From Streptomyces sp. NBC_00193 (GTDB lineage Bacteria > Actinomycetota > Actinomycetes > Streptomycetales > Streptomycetaceae), in contig NZ_JAPEMM010000001.1 in the NCBI RefSeq assembly GCF_026342735.1, positions 4,216,001 through 4,280,000 of the forward strand: DNA of 64,000 nucleotides, given 5' to 3'. Of the stretch, positions 53,886-62,548 are shown one piece after another. The translations under genes and the position numbers were made by a program. The notes under the pieces are model-generated. The model was not told where the DNA came from, ran no database searches, and saw only the letters and a program-made list of their open reading frames with translations. The stretch's first letter is position 1. Each line of letters opens with the position of its first letter.

Positions 53886-55238
53886 TCAGGAGCCTCCGTC
53901 GTCGGTGAGCAGGTGGTGCAGGTCGGTGAGACCGTGCCGGTCGGTGAGGGGCGCGCCGTCCTCCCAGCTGCGGGCGAGGGCGCCCACGCTGGAGAGTTCG
54001 CCGAGCAGGACCCCGCCGACGAGCCGGTCGCCGCGGATGACGACCTTGCGGTAGGTGCGGCGGGTGGCGTCGGTGAGCCGGACCACGTCGTCGCCGGGGA
54101 GCGCGGTGGTCTCGCCGAAGGCGGCGAGGTCGAGGGGCCGGTCACCGCCGGCGGTGAGGGTGAGGCGGGTCAGGGCGCGGGTCCCGTTGTAGGCGGGATC
54201 CGCCGTGAGCCCCTTGCCGGTGCCGAGGAGGACTCCGGCGAGGGCGTCGGCCTGTTCGAGGGCCGGGCCGGCCAGGCCGTACACCCGGCCCGCGTGCTCG
54301 GCGCAGTCGCCGACGGCGTGGATGCGGGGGTCGCTGGTGCGCAGCTCGTCGTCGACGAGGATGCCCCTGCGGACGTCGAGGCCGGCGGCCAGGGCGAGTC
54401 CTGTGCGGGGGCGGACGCCGCAGGCGAGGACGACGAGGTCGGCGTCGAGGCGGTAGCCGTCGGCGAGCTCGACTCCGGTCACCTGGCGGGGGCCTTGGGT
54501 GGGGACGGGGACCCTGCGGGGCGTTCCGGGCTCTGCCCGGACCCTCTCCTCAAACGCCGGAGGGGCTGGATCTTGGCTGGTGCGGCCGGCAGGGTGCGGG
54601 GTCGTCGACAGGCCGCGGACGCGGCATTCCGTGTGGATCTCCACGCCCATGGCGGTCAGGTGCTCGTGCAGGAGCGCCGAGGCCTCGGTGTCCAGCTGGC
54701 GTTCCATCAGGCGCTCGCCCTGTTGGGCGAGGACCACCTGCGCGCCCCGCTCGGCCAGGGCGCGGGCCGCCGAGACGCCGAGGAGGCCGCCGCCGATCAC
54801 CACCGCGCGCACGCCGGGACGTACGGCCGCCGACAGGGCCAGGCAGTCGTCCATGGTGCGGAACGCGTGCACCCCGGCGGGGAGTTCCCGGCCTTCGGGT
54901 TCGAACAGGCCGCGGAGGGGAGGGAGCACTGGGTTCGACCCCGTGGCCAGGACCAGGGTGCCGTACCGCTCGACCGTTCCGTCGTCGCAGTGCACCACCT
55001 GCTCCGCCCGGTCGATCCGTACCGCCCGCACGCCCCGGCGCAGCGCCGGGCCGGGGGCCGGGAGGGCCGTCACCTCCGGCGCGTACCGGCCGGCCAGGAC
55101 CTCCGCCAGGAGGACCCGGTTGTAGGGGACGTGCTCCTCCTCGCCGAGGACGCGCACGTCCCCGCCCAGCCGGGCGGCGAGCCGCAGGCCCGCGAGGCCG
55201 CCGCCGATCACCACCACGCGTTGCTGTTCCGAGGTCAT
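53886..55238 (-). CDS. FAD/NAD(P)-dependent oxidoreductase of the nitrite operon, with a repeat-derived insert
   Basis: The 450-residue protein has RVVVIGGGLAGLRLAARL (FAD), LVLATGSNPVLPPL, AVVIGGGLLGVSAARALAERG (NADH) and IHAVGDCAEHAGRVYGL. It resembles the N-terminal half of NirB or a nitrate-reductase electron-transfer subunit, so it probably feeds electrons to nitrite or nitrate reduction. Residues about 211-252 (QDPAPPAFEERVRAEPG region) are encoded by a copy of the dispersed intergenic repeat inserted in frame, in the loop before VTGVELADGYRLDADLVVLA. First gene of the nirBD operon. Confidence 0.9.
   Translation of the reverse strand: MTSEQQRVVVIGGGLAGLRLAARLGGDVRVLGEEEHVPYNRVLLAEVLAGRYAPEVTALPAPGPALRRGVRAVRIDRAEQVVHCDDGTVERYGTLVLATGSNPVLPPLRGLFEPEGRELPAGVHAFRTMDDCLALSAAVRPGVRAVVIGGGLLGVSAARALAERGAQVVLAQQGERLMERQLDTEASALLHEHLTAMGVEIHTECRVRGLSTTPHPAGRTSQDPAPPAFEERVRAEPGTPRRVPVPTQGPRQVTGVELADGYRLDADLVVLACGVRPRTGLALAAGLDVRRGILVDDELRTSDPRIHAVGDCAEHAGRVYGLAGPALEQADALAGVLLGTGKGLTADPAYNGTRALTRLTLTAGGDRPLDLAAFGETTALPGDDVVRLTDATRRTYRKVVIRGDRLVGGVLLGELSSVGALARSWEDGAPLTDRHGLTDLHHLLTDDGGS
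54487..54605. repeat. Dispersed element copy inside a coding sequence
   Basis: The core CTCAAACGCCGGAGGGGCTGG is at 54549-54569, with the usual flanks (GGGCTCTGCCCGGACCC). Here it lies inside the FAD oxidoreductase gene and keeps the frame on the minus strand, where it reads PAPPAFEERVRAEPG. All other copies in the window are intergenic. Confidence 0.85.
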
Positions 55239-55260
55239 GACACGAGAGTGCGCGGCCGCT

Positions 55261-55298
55261 GTTTCCCCACGGCATCGCCGTTGTTTCCCTGACGGAAC
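55261..55298 (-). promoter_or_regulatory. GlnR-type box upstream of the nitrite reductase operon
   Basis: On the gene strand: GTTCC-n6-GAAAC-n6-GATGC-n6-GAAAC. This matches the GlnR a1-b1-a2-b2 arrangement gTnAC-n6-GaAAC-n6-gTnAC-n6-GaAAC, with the two GAAAC half-sites exactly 22 nt apart. It ends 23 nt before ATG 55238. GlnR control of nirB is established in S. coelicolor. Confidence 0.85.
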
Positions 55299-55404
55299 GC
55301 CGACCTCAGCGCGCGGGTTAAGCGTCCGTGAGGCGTTCCTCAAGGCCGCCTTAAGGATCACCGGGAGGCCGGGAGGGCCGTCCGGGCGCCCGTAGCGTGG
55401 CCGC

Positions 55405-56706
55405 ATGCGAGAGCGAGACATGGCGGTTCGGGTCAAGGGCGGGATGCTCGGCGGGGCGGGGACCGTCGCCCTGCTGTGGGCCGCCCAGGTGCGTCCCTCG
55501 GCCCGGCTCGACGCGCTGTTCGCGACCGCCGCGCACCTGTCCGGCCTGCTCGCCGGGTACGGGGTGCTCGTCCTGCTCTTCCTCATGGCCCGGGTCCCCG
55601 CCGTCGAGCACGGGGTGGGCGCGGCCCGGCTCGCCCGCTGGCACGCGCTGGGCGGCCGCCACGTCCTGCTGCTCTGTTTCGGGCACGCGCTCTTCGCGCT
55701 CTGCGGCTACGCCGTGCACGAGGGGGTCGACGTGCTCTCGGCGGTCCGGGAGCTGCTCGGATACCCGGCCCTGGCCGCCGCGGCGGCCGGGACCGTCCTC
55801 CTGGTCGCCGTCGGCATCACCTCCGCCCGTTCCGTACGCCGCCGGGTCAGCCACGAAACCTGGCGCGGGGTCCACCTCCTGACGTACCTCGCCGCCGCGC
55901 TCGCCTTCGGGCACCAGCTCGCCGGGCCCGACCTGGCCCTCGTCGCCTGGTTCTGGGCCCTCGCCCACGCCGTGGTCGCCGTCCTGCTGCTCTGGTACCG
56001 GGCCGTGGTCCCCGTACGCCAGGCCCTGCGGCACGCGCTGCGCGTCGCCGAGGTCCGCGTGGAGGGGCCCGGGGTGGTCTCCGTCCTCGTCTACGGGGAA
56101 CACCTCGCGGAGCTGCGCGCGGAGCCGGGGCAGTTCCTGCGCTGGCGGTTCCTCCAACGCAGGCTGTGGCACACCGCGCTGCCGTTCTCCCTGTCGGCGC
56201 CGGTCCGCGGGAACACCCTGCGCATCACCGTGAAGGCCCTCGGCGGCCACTCCCGCCGGATCCGCCGGCTGCGTCCCGGCACCCGGGTCCTCGCCACCGG
56301 GCCCTTCGGGGCGCTCACCGCGGCCCGGCGGACCCGGACCAAGGTGCTGCTGATCGCCGGCGGGGTCGGGATCACCCCGATGCGGGCGCTGTTCGAGACG
56401 CTGCCCGGCGGGCCGGGGGACATCACCCTGCTCTACCGGGCGGGCGCCGAGGAGCATCTCGTCCTGCGCTCCGAGCTGGAGGCCATCGCCGCCGAACGGC
56501 AGGCCGGGCTGCACTACCTGCTCGGGCCGTCGGGCGCCGCCTTCGATCCGCTGGCTCCGCAGGCGCTGGCCGCGCTGGTGCCGGGGCTGGCCGAGCACGA
56601 CGTGTACCTGTGCGGGCCGCGCGGGATGGCGGACGCCACGCAGGCCGCGCTGGTGCGGGCCGGGGTGCCGGTGGGGCGGATCCATGCGGAGTGCTTCGGA
56701 CTCTGA
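55405..56706 (+). CDS. Ferric reductase-like membrane flavoprotein
   Basis: The 433-residue protein has about six membrane segments (1-205) with His pairs for haem (LLCFGHALFALCGYAVHEG; VHLLTYLAAALAFGHQLAG). A C-terminal ferredoxin-NADP reductase-type domain follows: PFSLSAPVRGNTLRITVKALGGHSRRI (FAD), VLLIAGGVGITPMRALFE (NAD(P)) and VYLCGPRGMADA. It would move electrons from NAD(P)H across the membrane. ATG 55420 is an alternative start. It is divergent from the nitrite operon. Confidence 0.88.
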   Translation: MRERDMAVRVKGGMLGGAGTVALLWAAQVRPSARLDALFATAAHLSGLLAGYGVLVLLFLMARVPAVEHGVGAARLARWHALGGRHVLLLCFGHALFALCGYAVHEGVDVLSAVRELLGYPALAAAAAGTVLLVAVGITSARSVRRRVSHETWRGVHLLTYLAAALAFGHQLAGPDLALVAWFWALAHAVVAVLLLWYRAVVPVRQALRHALRVAEVRVEGPGVVSVLVYGEHLAELRAEPGQFLRWRFLQRRLWHTALPFSLSAPVRGNTLRITVKALGGHSRRIRRLRPGTRVLATGPFGALTAARRTRTKVLLIAGGVGITPMRALFETLPGGPGDITLLYRAGAEEHLVLRSELEAIAAERQAGLHYLLGPSGAAFDPLAPQALAALVPGLAEHDVYLCGPRGMADATQAALVRAGVPVGRIHAECFGL

Positions 56707-56814
56707 GCCCGCGCCCGATTCCGCCCCCGCCCCTGTACCCGCACCCGAGAGGCCGCCGCCCCGTGCGTCACCCGTTGCACGTCACCCTGCCCGTATCGCT
56801 TGCCGCTGCGCGGG

Positions 56815-56919
56815 GCTCGTCCCCTACCCGCCCTTCGCCCATCCCCCAGACTCCGTCCGGGGGGACCCCCAGCTGGGGCTCCGCCCCAGACCCCGCTCCT
56901 CAAACGCCGGAGGGGCTGG
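56815..56919. repeat. Dispersed element copy after the ferric reductase-like gene
   Basis: It contains GGGGCTCCGCCCCAGACCCC and the core CTCAAACGCCGGAGGGGCTGG (56899-56919), preceded by an internal stem (CCCCCAGCTGGGG). It occupies most of the 515-bp gap 56707-57221, which otherwise holds only the small frame at 57000. Confidence 0.8.
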
Positions 56920-56999
56920 GTTTGGTCGCGGAGCGGGCGGCGGGGGCGGGGTTCGTTCCCGTGGCCGCGGCTCGGCATCGTAGGCCTCGTGCCTCACCC

Positions 57000-57185
57000 G
57001 TGCGGGCGGTGTTGGGTGCGCTGGGTTCCGTGCCGCCGGGCAGGCGGCTCGCGGCCGGGCTCGGGCTGGTCAGTGTGGTGGCCGCGAGCGTGCTGACGGT
57101 GGTGGTGGACCCGTCGGCTCCCGTGGCCCCGGACCGGGCTCCGGCCGGGCGAAGCTCAACCTTTGCGCAAGTTTCCGGGGATTGA
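57000..57185 (+). CDS. Possible small membrane protein (61 aa)
   Basis: GTG 57000 opens a frame, VRAVLGALGSVPPGRRLAAG, then a hydrophobic stretch LGLVSVVAASVLTVVV and a polar tail ending AQVSGD. It could be a single-pass membrane protein or the remnant of a larger secreted gene. No clear SD is visible and I recognise no family. Confidence 0.3.
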   Translation: MRAVLGALGSVPPGRRLAAGLGLVSVVAASVLTVVVDPSAPVAPDRAPAGRSSTFAQVSGD

Positions 57186-57221
57186 TGGCCGGTGCAGCCA
57201 TCTGCTCCATAGGGTCGGGCC

Positions 57222-57998
57222 GTGCCTGACATATCGACAACCATGATCATCGTGCTGTGCGTGGCCGCGGCCGCCGCCGGCTGGATCGACGCCGTCGTGG
57301 GCGGCGGCGGGCTGCTGCTCCTGCCCGCCCTGCTCCTCGGCCTGCCGAACGCCCACCCCGCCACCGTCCTCGGCACCAACAAGGCCGTGGCCATCGTCGG
57401 GACCTCGGGCGCGGCCGTGTCGTACCTGCGCAAGACCCCGGTGGACGTGAAGCTCGCCGTCCGCATCGGTCTGGCCGCGCTCGCCGGTTCGATGGGCGGG
57501 GCCGCCCTGGCCGGCGGCATCAGCAAGGACGCGCTGCGCCCGCTGATCATGGCCGTCCTGGTGGTCGTCGCGGGCTTCGTCCTCTTCCGCCCCGCCTTCG
57601 GCACCGCTCCCGGTGCTTCCCCCGTGAGCCGTCGGCGCGTGCTGCTGACCATCGCGCTGGCCGGCCTCGGCATCGGCTTCTACGACGGGCTCATCGGCCC
57701 CGGCACCGGCACCTTCCTGGTCCTCGCGCTGACGGCTCTCCTCCACCTCGACCTGGTCACGGCCTCCGCCACGGCGAAGATCGTCAACGTGTGCACCAAC
57801 GCCGGGGCGCTCGCCATGTTCGCCTACCAGGGCATGGTGCTGTGGCAACTGGCCGCACTGATGGCCGTGTTCAACCTGGCCGGCGCCATGATCGGTGCCC
57901 GGATGGCACTGAAGAAGGGCAGCGGCTTCGTCCGCGGGGTCCTCCTGACGGTCGTCGGAGCCCTGGTGGTCAAACTGGGCCTCGAACAATGGGGCTGA
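57222..57998 (+). CDS. TSUP (TauE/SafE) family sulfite/organic anion permease
   Basis: The 258-residue protein starts at GTG 57222 and has about 8 membrane segments. Both half-repeats of the family are seen: AAAGWIDAVVGGGGLLLLPALLLGLPNAHPATVLGTNKAVAIVGT and GIGFYDGLIGPGTGTFLVLALTALLHLDLVTASATAKIVN. Members export sulfite, sulfoacetate or related anions; the substrate here is unknown. Confidence 0.9.
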   Translation: MPDISTTMIIVLCVAAAAAGWIDAVVGGGGLLLLPALLLGLPNAHPATVLGTNKAVAIVGTSGAAVSYLRKTPVDVKLAVRIGLAALAGSMGGAALAGGISKDALRPLIMAVLVVVAGFVLFRPAFGTAPGASPVSRRRVLLTIALAGLGIGFYDGLIGPGTGTFLVLALTALLHLDLVTASATAKIVNVCTNAGALAMFAYQGMVLWQLAALMAVFNLAGAMIGARMALKKGSGFVRGVLLTVVGALVVKLGLEQWG

Positions 57999-58037
57999 CC
58001 TGCGGTGGACCGGCCCGCGGGGGATAAAGTTGCGAGT

Positions 58038-59027
58038 GTGCCCCACCTTGAGATATCCGACCTGATCACCGTCACCGATCCGCTCAGCGGGGCGCGGCTG
58101 CCGGTGCGCCGGGGTGATGTGGTCCGTCGGCTCGACGAGGCCGGAGATCCGCGCGCGGCCCGGATCGTCGCCGCACTGCCGGCCGGCCCGGACGACGTGC
58201 TCGACCCGCTCGCCGTGGACCGGCTGATGATCGGCGTCCACACCGAGCTGCAGCGGCTCAGCGAGGAGCTGCGCGTCGGGGAACGGCTGGTGGACGTACT
58301 GGACCCGCTGTTCGAGGCCATCCGCGAGATCGCGGGCCGCCGCGGCCGGTTCCGCCTGGTCGACATCGGATCCGGGCTCGGCTACCTCGTCCGCTGGCTG
58401 GCGTCCACCGGCGCCCTGGGTCCCAACGTCGAGCTGATCGGCGTCGACCTCGACGCCGCGCTCGTCGCCGAGGCGGACCGGCTGGCCCGCGCCGAAGGCC
58501 TCGACTGCCGGTTCGTCCACGGCAACGCCTTCGACCTGCCGGAAGTCGCCACCGTCTACGTCTCCACCGGAGTGCTGCACCACTTCCGCGGCCCCGCGCT
58601 CGCGGAGTTCTTCGAGGCCCAGGCCGACTCCCAGGCACTCGCCTTCTGCCACTTCGACATCGCCGCCACCCGGCTGGCACCCGTGGGCGCCTGGATGTTC
58701 CACCGCGCCCGCATGCGCCACCCGCTCGGCCGCCACGACGGGGTCGCCTCCGCCCGGCGCGCCCACTCGGACGAAACCCTGCTGCGCGCGGCGACCGTAC
58801 CGGGCATCCGGCCGCTGCTCTACGAACCCCGCGGCCTGTCCAACCCCTTCTGCACCACCCTGCGCCCGGTCCTGGGCATCCGGCCCTACCTGGAGGACCC
58901 GCTGCGCCAGGCCCTCGGCCGGGCCTCCCGCCGGCTCGTGGGCGCGGAGCAGCTGACCCGCGGCGGACCGCCCGGGCACGACGCCGCGGCCTGGTCCGCC
59001 ACCGCCGGGACCGGGGCCGCGCGATGA
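58038..59027 (+). CDS. Class I SAM-dependent methyltransferase
   Basis: From GTG 58038 the protein has 329 residues. A helical N-terminal part precedes the Rossmann domain with motif I LVDIGSGLGYLVRWLA, GVDLDAALVAEADRLA and VYVSTGVLHHFRGPAL. The C-terminal half (VGAWMFHRARMRHPLGRHDGVASARRAHSDETLLRAA) may shape the acceptor site. The substrate is unknown. Its stop overlaps the start of the next gene (ATGA). Confidence 0.85.
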   Translation: MPHLEISDLITVTDPLSGARLPVRRGDVVRRLDEAGDPRAARIVAALPAGPDDVLDPLAVDRLMIGVHTELQRLSEELRVGERLVDVLDPLFEAIREIAGRRGRFRLVDIGSGLGYLVRWLASTGALGPNVELIGVDLDAALVAEADRLARAEGLDCRFVHGNAFDLPEVATVYVSTGVLHHFRGPALAEFFEAQADSQALAFCHFDIAATRLAPVGAWMFHRARMRHPLGRHDGVASARRAHSDETLLRAATVPGIRPLLYEPRGLSNPFCTTLRPVLGIRPYLEDPLRQALGRASRRLVGAEQLTRGGPPGHDAAAWSATAGTGAAR

Positions 59028-59536
59028 ACCCGGCCTGGGCGCTCGCCGCCCTCGGCCTCGTCGACGCGGCGTTCAGCGGCTTCCGTGCCTACGCCGGCCG
59101 GGACGCCCGGATCCGCAAGCACCGTGCCGTCGTGCATGCGGCCCTGCGCGGGCTGTCGGTCGGCGCCGTCCTGCTGCTCGCCCCCGCCTTCACGGCCGGC
59201 GCCGTCCTGCTGCTCGCCGAGGACCCCGACCGGGCGTACGGGGCCCTGGCCGACGGCGGGGTCGGCTTCCTCGTCCCGCTCGGGGCCTACGCCCTCGCCG
59301 TCCTGTTCTCCCTCGCCGCCTACCTCGCGCTGCCGTTCCGGGCCAGCACCCTCGCCGTGGTCGTCGGCCTCGGCCCGCTGACCCTGGCCCGGCCCCTGGT
59401 CGTGGCCGCCGCCTGCGCCGGTGCGCTCGTCGCCGGGGGCGGCTGGACCTCGCTCCTGGTGGGAGCCGTGGCCGGCGCCGCGGTCCTGTGCGTCGAGCCG
59501 TACGTCCACCGCCGCTGGTACGCGCCGGCGTACTAG
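59024..59536 (+). CDS. Integral membrane protein of unknown function
   Basis: The 170-residue protein is coupled to the methyltransferase by ATGA. It has a first hydrophobic helix (WALAALGLVDAAFSGF), a conserved-looking AYAGRDARIRKHRAV loop and four to five further membrane segments. I do not recognise the family. The overlap suggests it works with the methyltransferase, perhaps on a membrane-bound substrate. Confidence 0.75.
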   Translation: MNPAWALAALGLVDAAFSGFRAYAGRDARIRKHRAVVHAALRGLSVGAVLLLAPAFTAGAVLLLAEDPDRAYGALADGGVGFLVPLGAYALAVLFSLAAYLALPFRASTLAVVVGLGPLTLARPLVVAAACAGALVAGGGWTSLLVGAVAGAAVLCVEPYVHRRWYAPAY

Positions 59537-59577
59537 ACCGCAGACCGGGGCGGGCCCCGTGGCCTGCGAGGCGGTCG

Positions 59578-61014
59578 TCAAGGAGCCGTCCCGCTGCCGG
59601 ACCGGGCCTTGGGCGCCCGGTCCTGGCGGGAGGCCCGGGCCACCGCGAAGAGGGACAGTCCGCAGGCCGTCACGAGCAGCCAGCCCGGCCGGGACGCCCG
59701 GGCGAGGCCGTCCGGGGCGACGCCCGCCGCCAGGGCCCCCGCGACGGCGATGCCCACCGCCGATCCGACCTGGCGCGCGGTGGAGGTGACGGCCCCGGCC
59801 ACACCGGCGCGGGACGGCGGGAGTCCGCCGACCGCGGTGTGCGTCAGCGGGGCGTTGGCGAAGCCGAACCCGATGCCGATGAGCAGGTAGGCCGACAGGA
59901 GCAGCGGCACGCTCGTGTCCGGAGCCGGGCCCATGGCCACCATGCAGAGCCCGCCCGCCGCGGTGAACCCGCCCGCGAGGAGGAGCGGCCGCCGCGGCCC
60001 GAGGCGCCCCGTCAGACTCCCCGACCAGGGCGCGCACACGGTGGCCCCGAGCGCCAGGGGCAGGGTCGCGGCACCGGCCGCGAGCGGGGTCCAGCCGCGG
60101 GCGTCCTGCAGGTACAAGGTGGTGAGCAGCAGGCTCACGCTCAGCGCGGCGAACACCGCCACCGCGCCCAGAACCGCCGAGGCGAACGGCGGCCGCCGGA
60201 ACAGCCGGAGGTCGATCAGGGGCTCGGGCCGGCGGAGCTCGACCCGGGCGAAGGCGGCCGAGGCCGCCGCGGCGACGGCGTAGCAGGCCAGGGCGGCGGG
60301 GGAGGCCCAGCCGATGCGGGGGCCTTCGATCAGGACGCCGACCGAGACGCACAGGGCCGTCGTGAGGAGCAGCTGGCCGGGCAGGTCGAGCCGCCGGGCC
60401 CGCTGTCCGCGGGACTCCGGCACGAACACCGCCACCAGGACGAGCGCGCCGACGACCACCGGGGCGTTGATCCAGAACACCGACCGCCAGCCGAACGCCG
60501 CGATGAGGGACCCGCCGATGACCGGACCCGCGGCCATGCTGAGCCCGAAGACCGAGGCCCATATGCCGATGGCCCGGGCCCGCTCCCGCGGGTCGGGCAT
60601 CGCGTTGACCACGATCGCCAGGGCCACCGGGCTCAGCATCGAGGCCCCGACCCCCTGGACGGCCCGCGCCGCGACGAGGAGGCCGAGCGACGGAGCGAGG
60701 GCGCAGGCGAGGGAGGCGAGACCGAAGACGGCCAGTCCGCACCGGAACACCCGGCGGCGTCCGAAGCGGTCCGCGAGGGCGCCGGAGGCGATGAGGAGGC
60801 TGGCGAGGACCAGGGTGTAGGCGTCCACGACCCACTCCAGACCGCGGGTGTCCGTCCCCAGGCCCCGTCCGATCGCGGGCAGGCCCACGTTGACGATGGT
60901 GGTGTCCACTCCGATGAGGAACATGCTCAGCGCGCAGACGGCCAGTACCGTCCACCGCCGGCGCGCGCCGAGGGCCGGCCCTGTGGCCGCCCCGGCCGGG
61001 ATCATCGTGGTCAT
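59578..61014 (-). CDS. DHA2-family MFS transporter (14 TM)
   Basis: From ATG 61014 the protein has 478 residues. DHA2 motifs: MFLIGVDTTIVNVGLPAIG, SGALADRFGRRRVFRCG, and GIWASVFGLSMAAGPVIGGSLIAAFGWRSVFWINAPVVV. The layout closely parallels the transporter at 41025-42485, suggesting paralogues. It is divergent from the XRE-cupin regulator, the likely repressor. The longer open frame to 61179 has no family similarity. Confidence 0.9.
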   Translation of the reverse strand: MTTMIPAGAATGPALGARRRWTVLAVCALSMFLIGVDTTIVNVGLPAIGRGLGTDTRGLEWVVDAYTLVLASLLIASGALADRFGRRRVFRCGLAVFGLASLACALAPSLGLLVAARAVQGVGASMLSPVALAIVVNAMPDPRERARAIGIWASVFGLSMAAGPVIGGSLIAAFGWRSVFWINAPVVVGALVLVAVFVPESRGQRARRLDLPGQLLLTTALCVSVGVLIEGPRIGWASPAALACYAVAAAASAAFARVELRRPEPLIDLRLFRRPPFASAVLGAVAVFAALSVSLLLTTLYLQDARGWTPLAAGAATLPLALGATVCAPWSGSLTGRLGPRRPLLLAGGFTAAGGLCMVAMGPAPDTSVPLLLSAYLLIGIGFGFANAPLTHTAVGGLPPSRAGVAGAVTSTARQVGSAVGIAVAGALAAGVAPDGLARASRPGWLLVTACGLSLFAVARASRQDRAPKARSGSGTAP

Positions 61015-61104
61015 GGGTCCGCCTCGGGTCCGCGACGGCCTGTCGGCCGCCGGCTTCGGATGTCGGCCCATGCTCGGACCGGGCGGCTGCCGCGGCCCAG
61101 GAAA

Positions 61105-61121
61105 TTTGCCGATACCGCAAA
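61105..61121. promoter_or_regulatory. Inverted repeat between divergent transporter and XRE-cupin regulator
   Basis: TTTGC, CGATACC, GCAAA: 5-bp arms with a 7-bp spacer, 8 nt upstream of the regulator ATG, in the only AT-rich patch of the 115-bp divergent region. Confidence 0.5.
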
Positions 61122-61129
61122 ATGACCCC

Positions 61130-61759
61130 ATGGACAGGGACGCCGAACACGCCGATCGCGCGGATCGCGCGGAACACACCGGTCACGCCGAAGACGCGGA
61201 ACGCGCCGAACTCACGCGGACCCTCGACGCCATCGGCCCGCGCCTGCGGGCGCTGCGGCGCGAGCGCGGCCTCACCCTGGAAGCCCTCTCCCAAGCTGCC
61301 GGGATCTCCGTGAGCACGCTCTCCCGCCTGGAGTCGGGCAAGCGGCGTCCGACCCTCGAACTGCTCATCCCGCTCGCGCGAACCCACCGCGTCGCCCTCG
61401 ACCAGCTCGTGGCGGCCCCGGTCACCGGCGACGCGCGCGTCCACCTGAAGCCCCGCCGCAGGGACGGGAGCATCCTGGTCCCCCTGACGACGTACCCCGG
61501 CCGGGTCCAGGTCTTCAAGCAGGTGCTCGCGTACCGGGAGCCGAAACTGGTGACCCACGCCGGCTACGAGTGGCTCTACGTGCTCGCCGGCGAGCTCCAC
61601 CTCGTCATCGGCGAGCGGAGCCTCACCCTGCGCCCCGGCGAGGTCGCCGAGTTCGACACCGGCGAACCCCACTGGTTCGGCCCCGCCGAAGGCGAGGTGG
61701 TGGAGATCCTGCACCTGTTCGGCCCCCACGGCGACCAGGCCGTCGTCCGCACCGGCTAA
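61130..61759 (+). CDS. XRE family regulator with C-terminal cupin domain
   Basis: The 209-residue protein has an Asp/Ala/Glu/His-rich N-terminus (MDRDAEHADRADRAEHTGHAEDAE). The HTH_3 domain is LRALRRERGLTLEALSQAAGISVSTLSRLESGKRRPTLELLIPLAR. A cupin_2 follows: YEWLYVLAGELHLVIGERSLTLRPGEVAEFDTGEPHWFGP. Such proteins sense a small ligand via the cupin and repress a neighbouring gene, here most likely the divergent transporter. Confidence 0.93.
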   Translation: MDRDAEHADRADRAEHTGHAEDAERAELTRTLDAIGPRLRALRRERGLTLEALSQAAGISVSTLSRLESGKRRPTLELLIPLARTHRVALDQLVAAPVTGDARVHLKPRRRDGSILVPLTTYPGRVQVFKQVLAYREPKLVTHAGYEWLYVLAGELHLVIGERSLTLRPGEVAEFDTGEPHWFGPAEGEVVEILHLFGPHGDQAVVRTG

Positions 61760-61763
61760 GCCT

Positions 61764-62396
61764 TCAGTACGTGCCCGTCAGGTGGGCGAAGACGACCACG
61801 TTGCCCTGGTAGCCGGTGCGCGGGGAGAAGCCCCCGCCGCAGGTGATGACACGGAGCTCGGCGCGCGGTGCGGACCCGTACACGCGGGAGTCGGGGAAGG
61901 CCTTGGCGTCGTAGACCTCCACCGCGTGGACGGTGAACACGGCCGTACGTCCGTCAGCGCGGGCGATCTCGATCAGGGCGCCGCGGCGCAGCGCACCGAG
62001 GTGGTAGAAGACCGCGGGGCCGGTGGCGTTGTCCACGTGCCCGGCGACCACGGCGGTGCCGGTGGCGCCCGGGGTGGTGCCCTCGCGGTACCAGCCCGCC
62101 AGGTCCCGGCGGGCGGGCGGCGGTACTTCGAGACTGCCGTCGGCCTGCAGCCCGAGCCCGGTGAGCGGGGCGTCCACCCGGATGGACGGGATCCGGATCC
62201 GGGTGGGAGGGGAGCCGGGGAGTGCGGCGATGGCCCCGGGGAAGCGGGCCTGGGCGCTCAGCGCCTCACCGGGGGAGGGCAGCGGAGGCCGGACGGGCTC
62301 GCCCGAGCCGCTGCCGATGAGCCAGACGCCGATGCAGGTGGCGAGCGCGACGAGCCCACCGGCGCGGGCGCGGGCGCGGCGTGCCTCTGCCTCCAT
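61764..62396 (-). CDS. Class F-type sortase
   Basis: From ATG 62396 the protein has 210 residues. One N-terminal membrane segment (GGLVALATCIGVWLIG) is followed by a Pro-rich linker and the sortase barrel. The barrel has RIRIPSIRVDAPLTGLGL, the catalytic His in TAVVAGHVDNATGPAVFYHL, and Cys in ELRVITCGGGFSPRTGYQGNVVVFAHL, with Arg in PRTGY. It would anchor a secreted protein; the likely partner is the gene at 62549. It is convergent with the XRE gene. Confidence 0.9.
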   Translation of the reverse strand: MEAEARRARARAGGLVALATCIGVWLIGSGSGEPVRPPLPSPGEALSAQARFPGAIAALPGSPPTRIRIPSIRVDAPLTGLGLQADGSLEVPPPARRDLAGWYREGTTPGATGTAVVAGHVDNATGPAVFYHLGALRRGALIEIARADGRTAVFTVHAVEVYDAKAFPDSRVYGSAPRAELRVITCGGGFSPRTGYQGNVVVFAHLTGTY

Positions 62397-62548
62397 GCGG
62401 CCCCCTCGGCTTGGTGACGTGACGTGACGCGAGTGCGAACGTGGTGACTGGCCGTCGCCCGGCCCCGCGAACGGGGGGGGGACCTCGCGGGGCGGGCGAC
62501 GGGGGACGGTACCGGTCGGACCGCGGCCGGAGCCGCGGTGGGCGTCCG

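Noticed and set aside
51472..54054. 860-codon open frame on the plus strand opposite nirB
   Set aside because: Shadow of a high-GC gene; no motifs, while nirB shows all its cofactor motifs.
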